Notes: generated by a model from the letters alone, not told the origin. Counted from the first letter of the stretch, positions 45,201 through 52,079 are shown. The stretch is DNA of 64,000 nucleotides from Heterobilharzia americana (GCA_944470555.2 OX104134.1:56473890-56537889), one strand, 5' to 3'. Program-made: numbers and translations.

Positions 45201-47198
45201 AACAAGCATTGGTCTTAGTGAAACAAATACTAATTTAATATCTAACAGATTTTGAGAAGTGAGCACTAGAAGCTTGAAGCAGGAAAACCACCTTAGTAAT
45301 TAGTGATAAAAAAAACCTGAAAGGGTTAACTAAGGCGGATGCGTCAGCTATGAAAAATTAAAAGTCTAAAACACTCCAAGAAGGATATCAGTTGACTAGA
45401 GGTATATCAAAACGTTTTATTTTAGTGATAACTAATTAAATTAAATTATAACCCTAACAAATGGTGCTTTCGCTAATTAAAATATACAGAGTAGATAATT
45501 TGAGTTTACTGATTTTTCTATTAAGAATATCTATCCCCTTACGGAAATTTGAAATATATACTAAATTCATTATTTTGCATTCCATTACACTCATTAGTGC
45601 AAATGAACTTAAAGATGACCGTATGAAATGGGTATAGAGGGTGATTATAGAGATAGTTAGCTTGAATTTGGTAGGTTTTTTATTATCAACACATCAAGTT
45701 ATTTAAACTAGTAGCTATTAGGCAAAAACTCATAAGGCATCCAGAAGTATATGTAAAAAACAATAATTATCTGAAGACTAGACTGTTAGTTGTAACTTCA
45801 GAGGCATTCGACTATTTTCATGTTGGGTTCATTTAGGGCTTGAGAACTGTTTGAGTACTTCCCAGTTTTATTCTATCTGCTGCTGAAATAAAACTCCAGT
45901 TGTGTTTATGGTTTAGGGAGTTGACCTCCGACCAGTGGGTCGCGGATTCAAGCACCGATCTACCTACCGGGGTTTGAGCAGTCAGTCAGGTAGTATCATT
46001 AGACCTCCCACAAAAGGTGTGGCTCATCGCCTGAACCATGAATGTGCACAAAGTTGCTGTGCACCTTTCCATTTTCAAACGACGATTTTGTCTACTGCGG
46101 TCCAGATCATAAAAATGATCGTTTTTCAGTAATTACCTTTTTCATAGCAACCCGGCTGCGGAATACTAGCAAACCTAATAGACTCCGATACCCTTCACTC
46201 TGAAAACTTTAATGCAATATTCTATTTCCAGTTAGTTCTAATTTTACTGCTCAAAATTTGACCCCAGAGTTGGCAGCGGAAAATCAATTTGAGCAAATGA
46301 CAAAAGAAGAAAGCTAACATGAAGAAACAAAGAGGCGATAAATCTTGGAAGTCGCGAATAATAACTGATACCAGGAATAAAGATCTTTTTCTCTGCTAAA
46401 AGGATGAAACTTCACTACACTCTTGAGCTCATCAGTAGTATGCGTCTTAATGTGAACCTTTTTACCCAATGAAACCATTTAAATCACTTTGATATCGGGC
46501 TATGTTGATACTAGTCGAACTACCCTGAATCGTTTCAGATGCAAATCCATTTGAAGTAAATTTTAAAGGTTTTGATCTAATCCCATTTAGAGATGTCACT
46601 AGGACGCTATATCACGAACTCTTCTTGTTACCCACTTTAAGTTTGTTTCAATCACATTCTTCTATCTATTTCACTAAAAGCTGTTGAGATCCATACAAAA
46701 ATAAAAATTAGTTTTTACCTCTTAAGCATATCAGAACTGTAGGTGCAGTATGCAATTTTTTAAGACAGTTACAATTTCTGATCCTATTGGGAATCATATT
46801 AGATAAACGCCAAAGAAAGGACTCTGGATCACGAAAACACTGAAGTTATTTTTCAAAATATTACACCAATATTGCAAAATAAATACCACTGACAATTATC
46901 AGCATGTTAAACAAACAAAGCGCACAAAAATGATCACTCACTGATATGACACCACATAATACAAATAGTTTCAGCTGAAAACCTCCAAAACCAGATGCTT
47001 CTACAGCATCACCAACTGTATATGTAAGGCTTGACTTCTTTTCTCCAGGCGTTTCCTTTCATTTGGATTGGGTCCCCCCAAAGCTTTCGGAGGTAAACTT
47101 CGGACAGAAGTTCTACCAACCGTATCATCTAAGTTTGAGTTTTCTCCAGTTTTATCCCGAAAGAGCGAGTGGTACATAGGTGGGTCAGCAGGAATATC
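17586..47198 (-). CDS. SVOP: SVOP-like major facilitator transporter, six exons seen (partial gene)
   Basis: This is a multi-exon minus-strand gene whose exons join into the N-terminal half of an SV2/SVOP-family transporter, a 12-helix membrane protein of the major facilitator superfamily. Exons in order: 47198-46942, 43676-43578, 40347-40276, 36967-36843, 18908-18783, 17716-17586, about 271 residues of an expected 500-550. All have GT-AG sites, and all but one junction are phase 0. Landmarks are the DAVEASGFGGFQ lead into helix 1, ADAMEM in helix 1, the superfamily loop motif DRFGR after helix 2, GWRW between helices 5 and 6, and PESPR at the start of the central loop. One exon between 36843 and 18908 (3n+1 bases, about 20 codons around helix 4-5) is not located. 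The 5' exons and helices 7-12 are not seen. Two exons carry a one-base frame break. The substrate of SVOP proteins is not firmly known, and I infer none. A related SV2-family paralogue is the alternative. Confidence 0.85.
18783..18908 (-). CDS. SVOP: SVOP-like exon: helices 5 and 6
   Basis: The exon is 126 bases, 42 codons, phase 0, between GATTAG|GTTTTC and AAG|GTATGTAAG. It reads VFWACGSTFEVGLAYLILP, then NFGWRWLVFASALPL and a hydrophobic end, MIFLILLK. The FW..G..FEV and GWRW signatures fit helices 5-6 of SVOP. The intron before it is almost 18 kb and holds most of the transposons of the window. Confidence 0.9.
18909..20229. other. intron sequence, nothing recognised
   Basis: Part of the long intron between the 36843 and 18908 exon edges. 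The minus-strand frame at 19446-19679 has no domain resemblance. Confidence 0.4.
20230..23410 (+). mobile_element. RTE/SR2-like non-LTR retrotransposon, nearly complete but mutated
   Basis: A near full-length plus-strand element. The endonuclease begins near 20330 with RTWNVHTMFEADQATQIAIE and includes GELSADFCAFNDLVIRGS (about 20860-20910). A linker follows (21473-21787). The RT shows FIDFEKAFDSVDREIIWKLL (22247-22306) and FPDD at 22562-22573 where FADD is expected. C-terminal parts include RRKWKWIGHTLRSPTRDIKR (about 23150-23210). At least ten stops or frame shifts interrupt it. The 3' end is about 23400. The domain order and FxDD box fit RTE-type elements such as schistosome SR2; the family name is by resemblance. 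It lies antisense in the SVOP-like intron. Confidence 0.8.
21473..21787 (+). pseudogene. RTE linker between endonuclease and RT
   Basis: An open stretch of 104 codons ending in KRWADHFKKLLNRPP, the conserved segment just before the RT domain of RTE elements. The RT start follows in another frame at 21784-21969 (KSPRCGEAVGPDEIPSEALK). It is the best preserved part of the element and not an independent gene. Confidence 0.7.
23521..23720 (+). mobile_element. non-LTR endonuclease fragment
   Basis: INMCCISETRVYDSN resembles the CCVSET segment of the APE endonuclease seen on the minus strand at 8581-8700. The homology lasts only about 60 residues before the gypsy LTR piece starts at 23778. Confidence 0.4.
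23778..25650 (+). mobile_element. Ty3/gypsy element, deletion derivative
   Basis: Two similar stretches begin TGTAGTGGGCGTTGCTGATA at 23778 and 25390. The second follows a purine-rich tract (GAGGGGGAACGAG) as a 3' LTR should. The first keeps only about 88 bases before the sequence enters the RNase H end of pol. The rest of the 5' LTR, gag, protease and RT are absent, so this is an internally deleted copy. It differs from the element at 50311-55423 in LTR and coding sequence. The 3' LTR end is uncertain. Confidence 0.65.
23881..25300 (+). pseudogene. gypsy pol fragment: RNase H end and integrase
   Basis: It starts with the RNase H end (HIETDHKTL, then VAVEENWLADILSRSDEE). The main open stretch at 23959-24849 continues with an integrase: a zinc-binding region with H...H and CPHCQ (about 24340-24460), the core D in WSVDVVGPF, the second D in LTDQG and, 35 residues later, the E in LTERNKR, so the catalytic triad is present. 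A TGA stop at 24849 cuts it; the same frame continues LVSKGGNWETELPLVLLAHR and later meets TAG. The enzyme would be truncated. Confidence 0.8.
25651..26459. other. intron sequence, nothing recognised
   Basis: No open frame or conserved word of note. The last part may be decayed flanks of the non-LTR piece that follows. Confidence 0.4.
26460..26770 (+). mobile_element. non-LTR retrotransposon linker fragment
   Basis: Reads KTICEVDSTPITRFCKRLKH then QAEHFEKQFSQWTT, the endonuclease-RT linker of the family also present on the minus strand at 27297-27509 (ERLERQVEH). It is short and isolated, head-to-head with the neighbouring minus-strand copy. Confidence 0.5.
26870..28720 (-). mobile_element. 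non-LTR retrotransposon with endonuclease, linker and RT palm; internal deletion
   Basis: From 5' (28720) to 3' on the minus strand: a degraded APE endonuclease (28560-27600) matching 7740-8700 region by region, a linker (NTRRLFRLILDAGKKK, then NGTLITSENERLERQVEH at 27297-27509), and a piece of the RT palm (LLVDLEYSDDIAVLGKDADR, about 27100-27170) where YSDD replaces YADD. The roughly 150-200 residues of RT fingers expected between linker and palm are missing. It is non-functional and inserted in sense orientation in the SVOP-like intron. Confidence 0.7.
28721..29738. other. no clear gene; possibly degraded transposon
   Basis: Frames at 29338-29645 on both strands lack diagnostic motifs. Being between two copies of the same non-LTR family, some of this is probably their decayed ends. 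Confidence 0.35.
29739..29866 (+). mobile_element. tRNA-derived SINE, third family (GTAGTATC..TTAGCC type)
   Basis: A box B-like GGGCTCGAACC (29764-29774) is followed by the family-specific AGGTAGTATCTTTAGCCTCC and CAGGTGTGGCTGAT. Related copies occur at 39001-39165, 44450-44608 (minus) and 45908-46066. Confidence 0.6.
29900..31560 (+). mobile_element. non-LTR retrotransposon RT, C-terminal half and 3' UTR
   Basis: Plus-strand RT remnants in order: KVIKRGGLGLLIRLSYVLFS (about 30020), LDLNVAFDSVDREAL (30361-30405), LILFNFIIAVLVEVSLSSS (about 30560), VNIEDADDTVLLREDPNKM with DADD in place of YADD (about 30655-30710), HIDHFTYSGSQISPD (30840) and FAKLRHLWS (30940). A tail and 3' UTR follow, with the GAGGTGTGGCAAC word near 31605. 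Several stops and shifts break it. It is the most complete RT copy of this family here and lies antisense to the SVOP-like gene. Confidence 0.75.
31561..35899. other. long intron stretch, nothing recognised beyond a TA tract
   Basis: About 4.3 kb of AT-rich DNA. Frames at 32891-33278 (plus) and 35200-35397 (minus) show no domain. The missing SVOP-like exon could lie here or elsewhere in the same intron; I checked for the expected V-T-L start and EFLP-type codons on the minus strand and found no convincing match. Confidence 0.4.
31929..31966. repeat. (TA)n microsatellite
   Basis: About 38 bases of uninterrupted TA. Confidence 0.95.
35900..36005 (+). mobile_element. tRNA-derived SINE fragment, same family as 3970-4234
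   Basis: Box B (GGTTCGAGTCC, 35951-35961) and the tail CCAGATTTTCAGCTCACCTT (about 35970-35990) match the unit at 4165-4220. The head is largely lost. A minus-strand frame across it reading VAGLEPATS is only the translated antisense of the SINE. Confidence 0.65.
36843..36967 (-). CDS. SVOP: SVOP-like exon: helices 3 and 4
   Basis: The exon starts in phase 0 after TTTAACAG|ACTATG and ends after 125 bases with two bases of a codon before G|GTTAGT. It reads TMLIVLSMITYFGVITSSA then VWIVILRLIVGFAIGGANS. R.IVGFAIGG matches the R.LVG.GIGG pattern of helix 4 in the SVOP family. It joins the preceding exon without a gap (GRWP-TMLIV). Confidence 0.88.
36968..37938. other. intron sequence, nothing recognised
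   Basis: Upstream intron of the exon at 36843-36967. No open frame or repeat family is visible before the SINE insertion. Confidence 0.4.
37952..38192 (-). mobile_element. palindromic Sm-alpha SINE insertion with 13-bp target-site duplication
   Basis: TATAGTAATATTC occurs perfectly at 37939-37951 and 38193-38205. Between these lies a complete minus-strand Sm-alpha unit: tRNA-like part with GGGTTCGATCC (about 38077-38087), hammerhead (38008-38053) and tail. At the right end is a second tail in plus orientation. The tails form an inverted repeat, about 37945-38003 with 38108-38167, around 59 bases with few mismatches and a spacer of roughly 104 bases. The right end closes in CCCCTCAAAA next to the duplication. 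One pair of duplications around both orientations indicates a single insertion, as in twin priming. This last point is inference. Confidence 0.85.
38008..38053 (-). ncRNA. hammerhead ribozyme in Sm-alpha SINE, intact core
   Basis: On the minus strand: stem I strand GCACTG, core CTGAGGA with G5 and G8 present, stem II GTCC-TATACTA-GGAC, then GAAAC with G12, then stem III and cleavage site CAGCTGTC, then GAGTGC as the other stem I strand. Stem III (ACAG/CUGU) has no loop of its own, as in the minimal type I hammerheads that are thought to act as dimers. Position 1.1 is G opposite G, a mismatch where C would pair. Predicted cleavage is after the C at 38014. Activity is not shown. Confidence 0.85.
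38256..38930 (-). mobile_element. non-LTR retrotransposon 3' end, best preserved copy
   Basis: The minus strand reads MPSHRLPQRAMIREAGLGWK, RVQGGQTKTLHQLMKSL and TVGLSRVGRCRLRGWGPRDE at 38506-38690, the C-terminal part of the family. A 3' UTR runs to about 38256. Upstream, toward 38930, frames are broken. It lies just downstream of the palindromic SINE. Confidence 0.7.
39001..39165 (+). mobile_element. tRNA-derived SINE, third family
   Basis: Box A-like TGGCTCATTGGTTAGGGC (39008-39025) and box B-like GAGTTCGAACG (39051-39061) form a tRNA-like head. AGGTAGTATCGTTAGCCGTC and AGGAGTGGCTCATTGCCCGA follow, as in the copies at 29739, 44450 and 45908. A TA tract follows closely at 39188. Confidence 0.7.
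39188..39226. repeat. (TA)n microsatellite
   Basis: About 39 bases of TA, 20 bases after a SINE end, where such tracts often form the tail. Confidence 0.93.
39227..40275. other. intron sequence, nothing recognised
   Basis: Intron of the SVOP-like gene between the 40276 and 36967 exon edges. Confidence 0.45.
40276..40347 (-). CDS. SVOP: SVOP-like exon: helix 2 and the DRFGR loop motif
   Basis: A 72-base exon, 24 codons, phase 0, between TTTTCAG|GTTGTC and CCA|GTAAGC. It reads VVFA then GFLFGAPLWGFIADRFGRWP. The G...DR.GR pattern is the conserved cytosolic loop between helices 2 and 3 of major facilitator transporters. Confidence 0.92.
40348..42059. other. intron sequence, nothing recognised
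   Basis: The open frames at 40947-41159 and 41771-42010 (plus) have no recognisable motif. The last part probably belongs to the decayed 5' side of the Penelope-like element that follows. Confidence 0.4.
42060..43140 (+). mobile_element. Penelope-like retroelement RT fragment
   Basis: The open stretch at 42175-42534 contains HTFTCQGVAVGTPLGPLLSG and, at 42340-42351, the catalytic box in YRRYADDILVIS, followed by SNHLPFLEKLLATRVN and RKAYRKPT. These are the ordered RT blocks of Penelope-like elements (G(V/M)A.G.PLGP, RY.DD, LPFLD, YRK.T). Downstream frames to about 43140 are broken by stops. A hammerhead and a GIY-YIG endonuclease, both found in other members, are not visible. It sits in an SVOP-like intron, antisense to the gene. 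Confidence 0.75.
43578..43676 (-). CDS. SVOP: SVOP-like exon: helix 1
   Basis: Exactly 33 codons, phase 0 at both ends, between TTCTTAG|GCT and ACA|GTGAGTA. It reads AADAMEMLLLSVLGPALRC, then the extracellular loop and the start of helix 2 (SSGQVAAITT). The ADAMEM..LS.L.P.L.C pattern is the most specific evidence for the SVOP subfamily. Confidence 0.9.
43677..44449. other. intron sequence, nothing recognised
   Basis: No motif or open frame of note. Confidence 0.45.
44450..44608 (-). mobile_element. tRNA-derived SINE, third family
   Basis: Read on the minus strand: GTTGTGGCTCAGTGATTTAC (box A side), a CCAGTGGGTCACGG middle, box B GGTTTCGAGTC, then AGGTAGGATCATCAGCCCTT and AGGTGTGGCTCATTGCC. 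A further decayed piece of the same family may lie at about 44728-44800. Confidence 0.68.
44609..45907. other. intron sequence, nothing recognised
   Basis: AT-rich, no open frame of note apart from the possible SINE relic near 44728-44800. Confidence 0.4.
45908..46066 (+). mobile_element. tRNA-derived SINE, third family
   Basis: Contains CCAGTGGGTCGCGGATTCAA (about 45931-45950), CAGGTAGTATCATTAGACCT and AAGGTGTGGCTCATCGCCTG, matching the other three copies. The plus-strand frame at 45935-46132 is a by-product. Confidence 0.68.
46067..46941. other. intron sequence, nothing recognised
   Basis: Intron between the 46942 and 43676 exon edges, after the SINE. No motif is seen. Confidence 0.45.
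46942..47198 (-). CDS. SVOP: SVOP-like exon: cytosolic N-terminal tail and start of helix 1
   Basis: The acceptor is CTGCTGCAG|GATATT and the donor TCA|GTGAGT. The exon opens as DIPADPPMYHSLFRDKTG, a polar tail, and closes in a different frame as TVGDAVEASGFGGFQLKLF followed by VLCGVIS. The first frame meets TAG in the second half, and the second frame meets TGA at 47059-47061, so the frame must change between about 46995 and 47058. One missing A (minus strand) in the run at 47039-47042 or 47052-47054 would restore 258 bases and phase 0 at both ends. A micro-intron is less likely, because no good donor/acceptor pair is present. Confidence 0.8.
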
Positions 47199-47679
47199 CT
47201 GCAGCAGTTTACGTGATAAAATGACACCAACAAACCATTGTATATTTGACTGAATTAAATAAAACTTTTCAGTTATCTATTGGAAAAGTTAGGTTAATTC
47301 TTTGCGCGTATTCATAGTCTGCAAAGGTAAAACAGAAAAAACTAACTCGGTTAAATGACACTTCTGAGTAGCACATCCAAAAGTCCTAGACTTTCATAAA
47401 TTAAGACTACAAAACATTCAGACCATAGTTATTACGAGTGTCTTGGAAGAAGTGGGCACAGAGTCTTGTTTAACCATTATGAGGGTATATTTTAACATAA
47501 TTCCAGCATGTTTAGAAAATTAAAAGATATTTCTGAACGTTTCACTGTAAGCTACAGCTTCTTCAGCAGAATGTATGAATTTTTATCGAAATCAATATAC
47601 GTATAGTCAAACAGTACATCAAACATTAAGAGCATCTAGGCTATGGGTTAGGCGGTTTGTTGTTCAATAAATGAATGCC
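47199..47679. other. upstream intron of the SVOP-like gene, nothing recognised
   Basis: The good acceptor at 47199-47200 shows that another exon exists further upstream. None is seen in this stretch. Confidence 0.45.
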
Positions 47680-47953
47680 AAGATAGTGTAATATTTGCAA
47701 TTAATGATGACCAAGAATGTCCACTTTCAAAGGAGGATATTATAAAATCACTAAACCTATGCCTAGAATCCACATATTTCACAGTTAGAGATAATGGAAT
47801 TGCAAAAGGTTCACTAACATCTCCAGTTGTAGCGAATTTTTATATGAAAACTTTGAACGAGAGAGTATTATGACGTTTTCAATGCCAACACAGAATTTGG
47901 CATAGATATGTGGATGATACGTTTGTCATTCTCAAGAAAGAAAACCAAAAGGG
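47680..47953 (+). mobile_element. Penelope-like RT fragment cut by the assembly gap
   Basis: The plus strand reads SKEDIIKSLNLCLESTYFTV then GSLTSPVVANFYMKTLNERV, a TGA stop, and WHRYVDDTFVILKKENQ up to the N gap. RYVDDTFVI is the Penelope-like RT catalytic box, here intact. The sequence differs clearly from the copy at 42175-42534, so it is a separate lineage. It is broken by at least one stop and the rest lies in the gap. Confidence 0.78.
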
Positions 47954-48453
47954 NNNNNNNNNNNNNNNNNNNNNNNNNNNNNNNNNNNNNNNNNNNNNNN
48001 NNNNNNNNNNNNNNNNNNNNNNNNNNNNNNNNNNNNNNNNNNNNNNNNNNNNNNNNNNNNNNNNNNNNNNNNNNNNNNNNNNNNNNNNNNNNNNNNNNNN
48101 NNNNNNNNNNNNNNNNNNNNNNNNNNNNNNNNNNNNNNNNNNNNNNNNNNNNNNNNNNNNNNNNNNNNNNNNNNNNNNNNNNNNNNNNNNNNNNNNNNNN
48201 NNNNNNNNNNNNNNNNNNNNNNNNNNNNNNNNNNNNNNNNNNNNNNNNNNNNNNNNNNNNNNNNNNNNNNNNNNNNNNNNNNNNNNNNNNNNNNNNNNNN
48301 NNNNNNNNNNNNNNNNNNNNNNNNNNNNNNNNNNNNNNNNNNNNNNNNNNNNNNNNNNNNNNNNNNNNNNNNNNNNNNNNNNNNNNNNNNNNNNNNNNNN
48401 NNNNNNNNNNNNNNNNNNNNNNNNNNNNNNNNNNNNNNNNNNNNNNNNNNNNN
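47954..48453. other. assembly gap, 500 N
   Basis: Exactly 500 N. Open frames across it are meaningless. The round length suggests a gap of unknown true size. Confidence 0.99.
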
Positions 48454-50310
48454 AACACTTAACATTAGAAGTGTGATTGAAGGAAGTTTATAGTACTTGA
48501 GCCTTCTCTTCTGGGTCTCAAGCCTGGATCCATTATGCTTGGTTATTCTTCTCCGGTGGTCACAGGAGTCTTTTTAGTTTGCCTGCTGGTAGGTTCGGAC
48601 ATAATGTTTGTCTATTTGAAGGGTTTTTTTTACAAATTGTGGGGTGTTTTGTCCGCAGCAGCAACAAAGCTAGTGATGGGATCAATTGTTATTTTTCAAT
48701 CCTTGCTTTTATAAATGCCCGTAAGCAAGCACTGAGTGTTTAGAAAGTAGTGCAAGGAACAGGAGAAGCTTTGAATAAGCAAAGGGTGAAAAAAGCCGGT
48801 AGAAAATTGAGTGTTACTAGTAATATTAAGAAGCAGATGTGAGTCTTATTTCAGACACTGGGATTCTGAAATATAAGGGTAAGTGAACATACTTTCGGTC
48901 GCTACCAGTGATCGTTGATAGGAAGCTGTTGCCACTCACACAGTGATCCAGAATTTATTTGAAAGGGTCGATCTTATTGGGTGTGGCTCCTTTTTGACCA
49001 GACTATTCCAAAACAAACACACGCTATGATACAAGGAATTCATGGGTTACAACATTAACTTTATTTAAACCTATGAATTTGTTCTTAATGACATAGACCT
49101 AAGCAATCACTACTTGCTGCCTGACACTGTATGATACTGATACCAAGTTTTATCATCGGTCCACACCAGGATTTAAATATAATTTTACATACCGTCTGTA
49201 AACAGCAAAACTTATTGCGCATTCTCGTTTTTTCAGCTTTATTCATGCTCAACATTTGATATTCTGTGTACCTTTACTGTTGATGTGACTCAGTGACTGA
49301 GAACAAGCTGTTTCCAGTAATGTAACCAGGTGGATTTGGACGTCATTTGGAGTCAGGCGAGTATGCCGCTCACCAAATGTCGGCTACCCTACTGCGATGA
49401 TACGGGTTATGCAACGGAGGAAGAAATGCCAGATACACGGAGTTCTCACTGTTCCAAATTAAGAGCTATTTAATCTATAAACTAATACTTCGCGGGAGAT
49501 CGCTGTAAAGGAAAATTGATCTGAAAATCCCTCCCGATCACCCTTATTTGATTGTATTAACATTCATTTTGACATTTTTACCCTCATTATGGATGGCGTA
49601 CCTTTGACCCTAGCCGGTGTAATGTTATTTGCTTGTTTAACCGTCTTATTTGACTTTACACTCGGTATTTGCCTTCGTATGTTTGAGACTTATTATGAGT
49701 GTTTCACTTTCCTATTATGTGACGCTGGACTGTTGACAAGGTGATGTTGTTTTACTGCGCCCGACATTTTGTTTTGGTTCAACTTACGGTTGTGCAGTGA
49801 TTTGACTGTCTACCGGGAACGTTTGTTTGTTGATTTGATTCCTGTAGGCAGAGTTTTGATCCCTTTTGCCGGGAATATTCCTATTGACCGACAGGTACCT
49901 AACAGTTGTATTTGTTTAACCAGTTTTTACCGTGTAGTACGTATTTGTACCCGGGAACGTTTTGGACTGTATAGTTACCCAACGGCACTGTTGAAATATT
50001 TTTGTAATTTTGACATAACTTATTGTTGCTTTGATGGTACCACAGATTTTGTTACGAATCTACTATTGAATTACTACAAACCGTGTTTTGATATTTCGAT
50101 CCAACCTTTGACTGTGCGTCACTCGCGGAAGTTAGGAAGCTATACAGTAGAACGCAGGAGCTAGTCAGATTCACGTCAGTTGGCACCGTCTAGTTATTTC
50201 CCGCGTTCAGGCCAAGATTATTGGATTCTGGCCGCTACAATCCCACCTATATTTATACTTGAGTTATCATCAGTTTTCACTGCATGGGAGACACTAGAGT
50301 CCTACAGAGC
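48454..50310. other. unrecognised sequence between gap and gypsy element
   Basis: A plus-strand frame from about 48493 to 48713 is hydrophobic (MLGYSSPVVTGVFLVCLLVG, then LWGVLSAAATKLVMGS), too short to appear as a full ORF and without a family match. A T-rich, GC-poor block from about 49480 leads into the frame at 49769-50164. It could be an old LTR of another element, but I see no partner copy. Confidence 0.35.
49769..50164 (+). CDS. hypothetical 131-codon ORF, doubtful
   Basis: An open frame of 131 codons, rich in F, Y, C and L, ending about 150 bases before the gypsy LTR. It has no signal I recognise, and its composition follows the T-rich DNA around it. It may be the chance translation of a non-coding, LTR-like sequence. 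Nothing in the neighbourhood (transposon remnants) argues for a host gene. Confidence 0.15.
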   Translation: MFWFNLRLCSDLTVYRERLFVDLIPVGRVLIPFAGNIPIDRQVPNSCICLTSFYRVVRICTRERFGLYSYPTALLKYFCNFDITYCCFDGTTDFVTNLLLNYYKPCFDISIQPLTVRHSRKLGSYTVERRS

Positions 50311-50624
50311 TGTAGCGTCAGACACTTCCCCAAAATCAATAGCCTAGGGTTTGACGACTTTCGACATTGATGCTGACCTTGGCAGTTTAACTGGACTCGC
50401 TAAGCTGAAAGCACACGGTCAAGCATCCTCGCCATTTGGCATGCTGTCGTATTACGTTGCATTGCTCGTGTTCGACTCTCCAGCCAGTTAGTTGGGACGC
50501 ATCAGTATCTCGGCACAACCATCCAAATATACCATTCCATCCGACTACGCTATCGTGTTCTTCCTTGATCTCGTACTCGTGGGTATATAACAAGTCCGAA
50601 TAATTAGTGATTGGTCTTTGCGTC
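50311..50624 (+). repeat. 5' LTR
   Basis: Starts TGTAGCGTCAGACACTTCCC and ends TTTGCGTC at the point where it stops matching the downstream copy. A TATA-like GGGTATATAACAAG lies at 50581-50594, about 30 bases from the 3' edge, and could be the promoter. The expected CA end is not seen, so the true edge may be a few bases off. Confidence 0.93.
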
Positions 50625-50738
50625 GTGATCACATATCCCGACCAACAAGAGATACTGAGTCGGTGAGCCTGTCCCATTATATATCTCTGTATTGTTTTCA
50701 TTTCGATTGCATTATTTATCCATTTACTACACTTTCTC

Positions 50739-51540
50739 ATGTCCGACCACACTCCCAAGCTTATTCGTATTAAGCCGACTATGAACACGATTCAACTTCT
50801 GCTATATTGGCCACACCATGAGGAAACATGGTTCCTGTATGCCGAGGCAGATTTTAGAGAACAGGGTGTCTCAGATCCTCATTCTCGATTTCTTGCCATC
50901 ATACGTTCACTACCGAGGGAATTAAACAGGCATGTTACGGCACGCATGTTTAATCCTGAAGTAAGTGATCCTTATGCACTTCTCAAGGCCACACTCTTGA
51001 AGAAAAGCGATCTCACAGATCACCAGCGCCTAGACGAATTACCTCGTAACATCGAGCTAAGCAGCCACTCAGCCACTGAAGTCCTCACACGCATGCCGGA
51101 AGTAATCGGCGCACGAACGTTTGACAATGGCCTTTTCAGAGAGCTACTTCTCTCGAAACTACCACAACCGGTGCAAACCGTGTTGGTGACACTGCAGTCA
51201 GTCCCACTCGATGACCTGGCAGCCTCGGCAGATAAAATACTGGAGATTTCTAGCTAACCCATCTCCAACGTATATTCTGTCTGGGACAAACCAGAGAGCC
51301 AGGATTCAGAAGTGACCAGGCTGTGAGACTTTGTTAGACAGTTGTTGCGATCTCGAAGTCCTAGTTCACGTAGCACTTCACAGAAACGCGTCTTAGAGCA
51401 TCGCAGCAACTCGCGTCGTTGCTCCAAAACTTAACCTGACAGGGTGGAAAACCCGGAATGGTGCTGGTTTCGTAATACTTGCGGAGACGAAGCCAGAAGA
51501 TGTTGGAAACCATGCAGTTTTAGCAAGGACGCAAACTCGG
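50739..51540 (+). pseudogene. gypsy gag (capsid and cysteine knuckle), with stops
   Basis: The first 172 codons (50739-51257) are open and resemble the capsid of CsRn1-like elements: LLLYWPHHEETWFLYAEADF, FRELLLSKLPQPVQTVLVTL and LDDLAASADKILEIS. A TAA at 51255 ends the frame, but the same frame continues with recognisable sequence through further stops near 51324 and 51432 to CWFRNTCGDEARRCWKPC (about 51460-51515), the nucleocapsid cysteine motif, which is not the classical CCHC. Gag would form the particle. Only the capsid part could be translated from this copy. Confidence 0.75.
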
Positions 51541-51559
51541 GAAACGGTCACGCCGACAC

Positions 51560-51830
51560 ATGTTCACGGCAGCCGTAGCCGGTGGAAACGGCTGTTTGCT
51601 CTACGTCATGGATATCAGAACGAAAGTTCGCCACCTCGTCGACACCGACGCAGAAGTAAGCTTTCTTCCCGCACCGACAAAGAAGCGTCATCTGGACCCA
51701 TCCTCCAATCTCCAAGCGGCCAACGGCAAGTCAATCGCGACATTCGGGAGACGATATGCCTACCTATACACTGGATTTTCCTCCTGGCTGACGTTTCACT
51801 GCCCATCATTGGCATAGATTTGCTAAACCA
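51560..51830 (+). pseudogene. gypsy aspartic protease, active site altered
   Basis: LYVMDIRTKVRHLVDTDAEV (51595-51655) is the retroviral-type protease start. The active-site triad, normally DTG or DSG, reads DTD, caused by one G-to-A change, and would be expected to inactivate the enzyme. SNLQAANGKSIATFGRRYAY follows. The frame is lost near 51775-51817. Confidence 0.72.
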
Positions 51831-52079
51831 TTACGATTCACTCGTAGATGCTCGCCGTAGATGTCTGATGGATAACAACACAAAGTTATCCATTGGCGGC
51901 ACCAGCTACGTAGGTCGGAGGTAGGCCATCGTTAGAACCAAACAATCAGGTGACGCTTCCTCCAGCCAGTTTTGGAGGAATATCTCGAGTTACAACGACC
52001 AAAGCATACTCTTCCGTGCATGACCAGCAATGTTATGTATCATGTCACGACCACAGGTTCACCTGTGGCATCCGAAGTG

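Noticed and set aside
47868..48476. Four open frames of 177-196 codons on both strands
   Set aside because: They consist almost entirely of N from the assembly gap.
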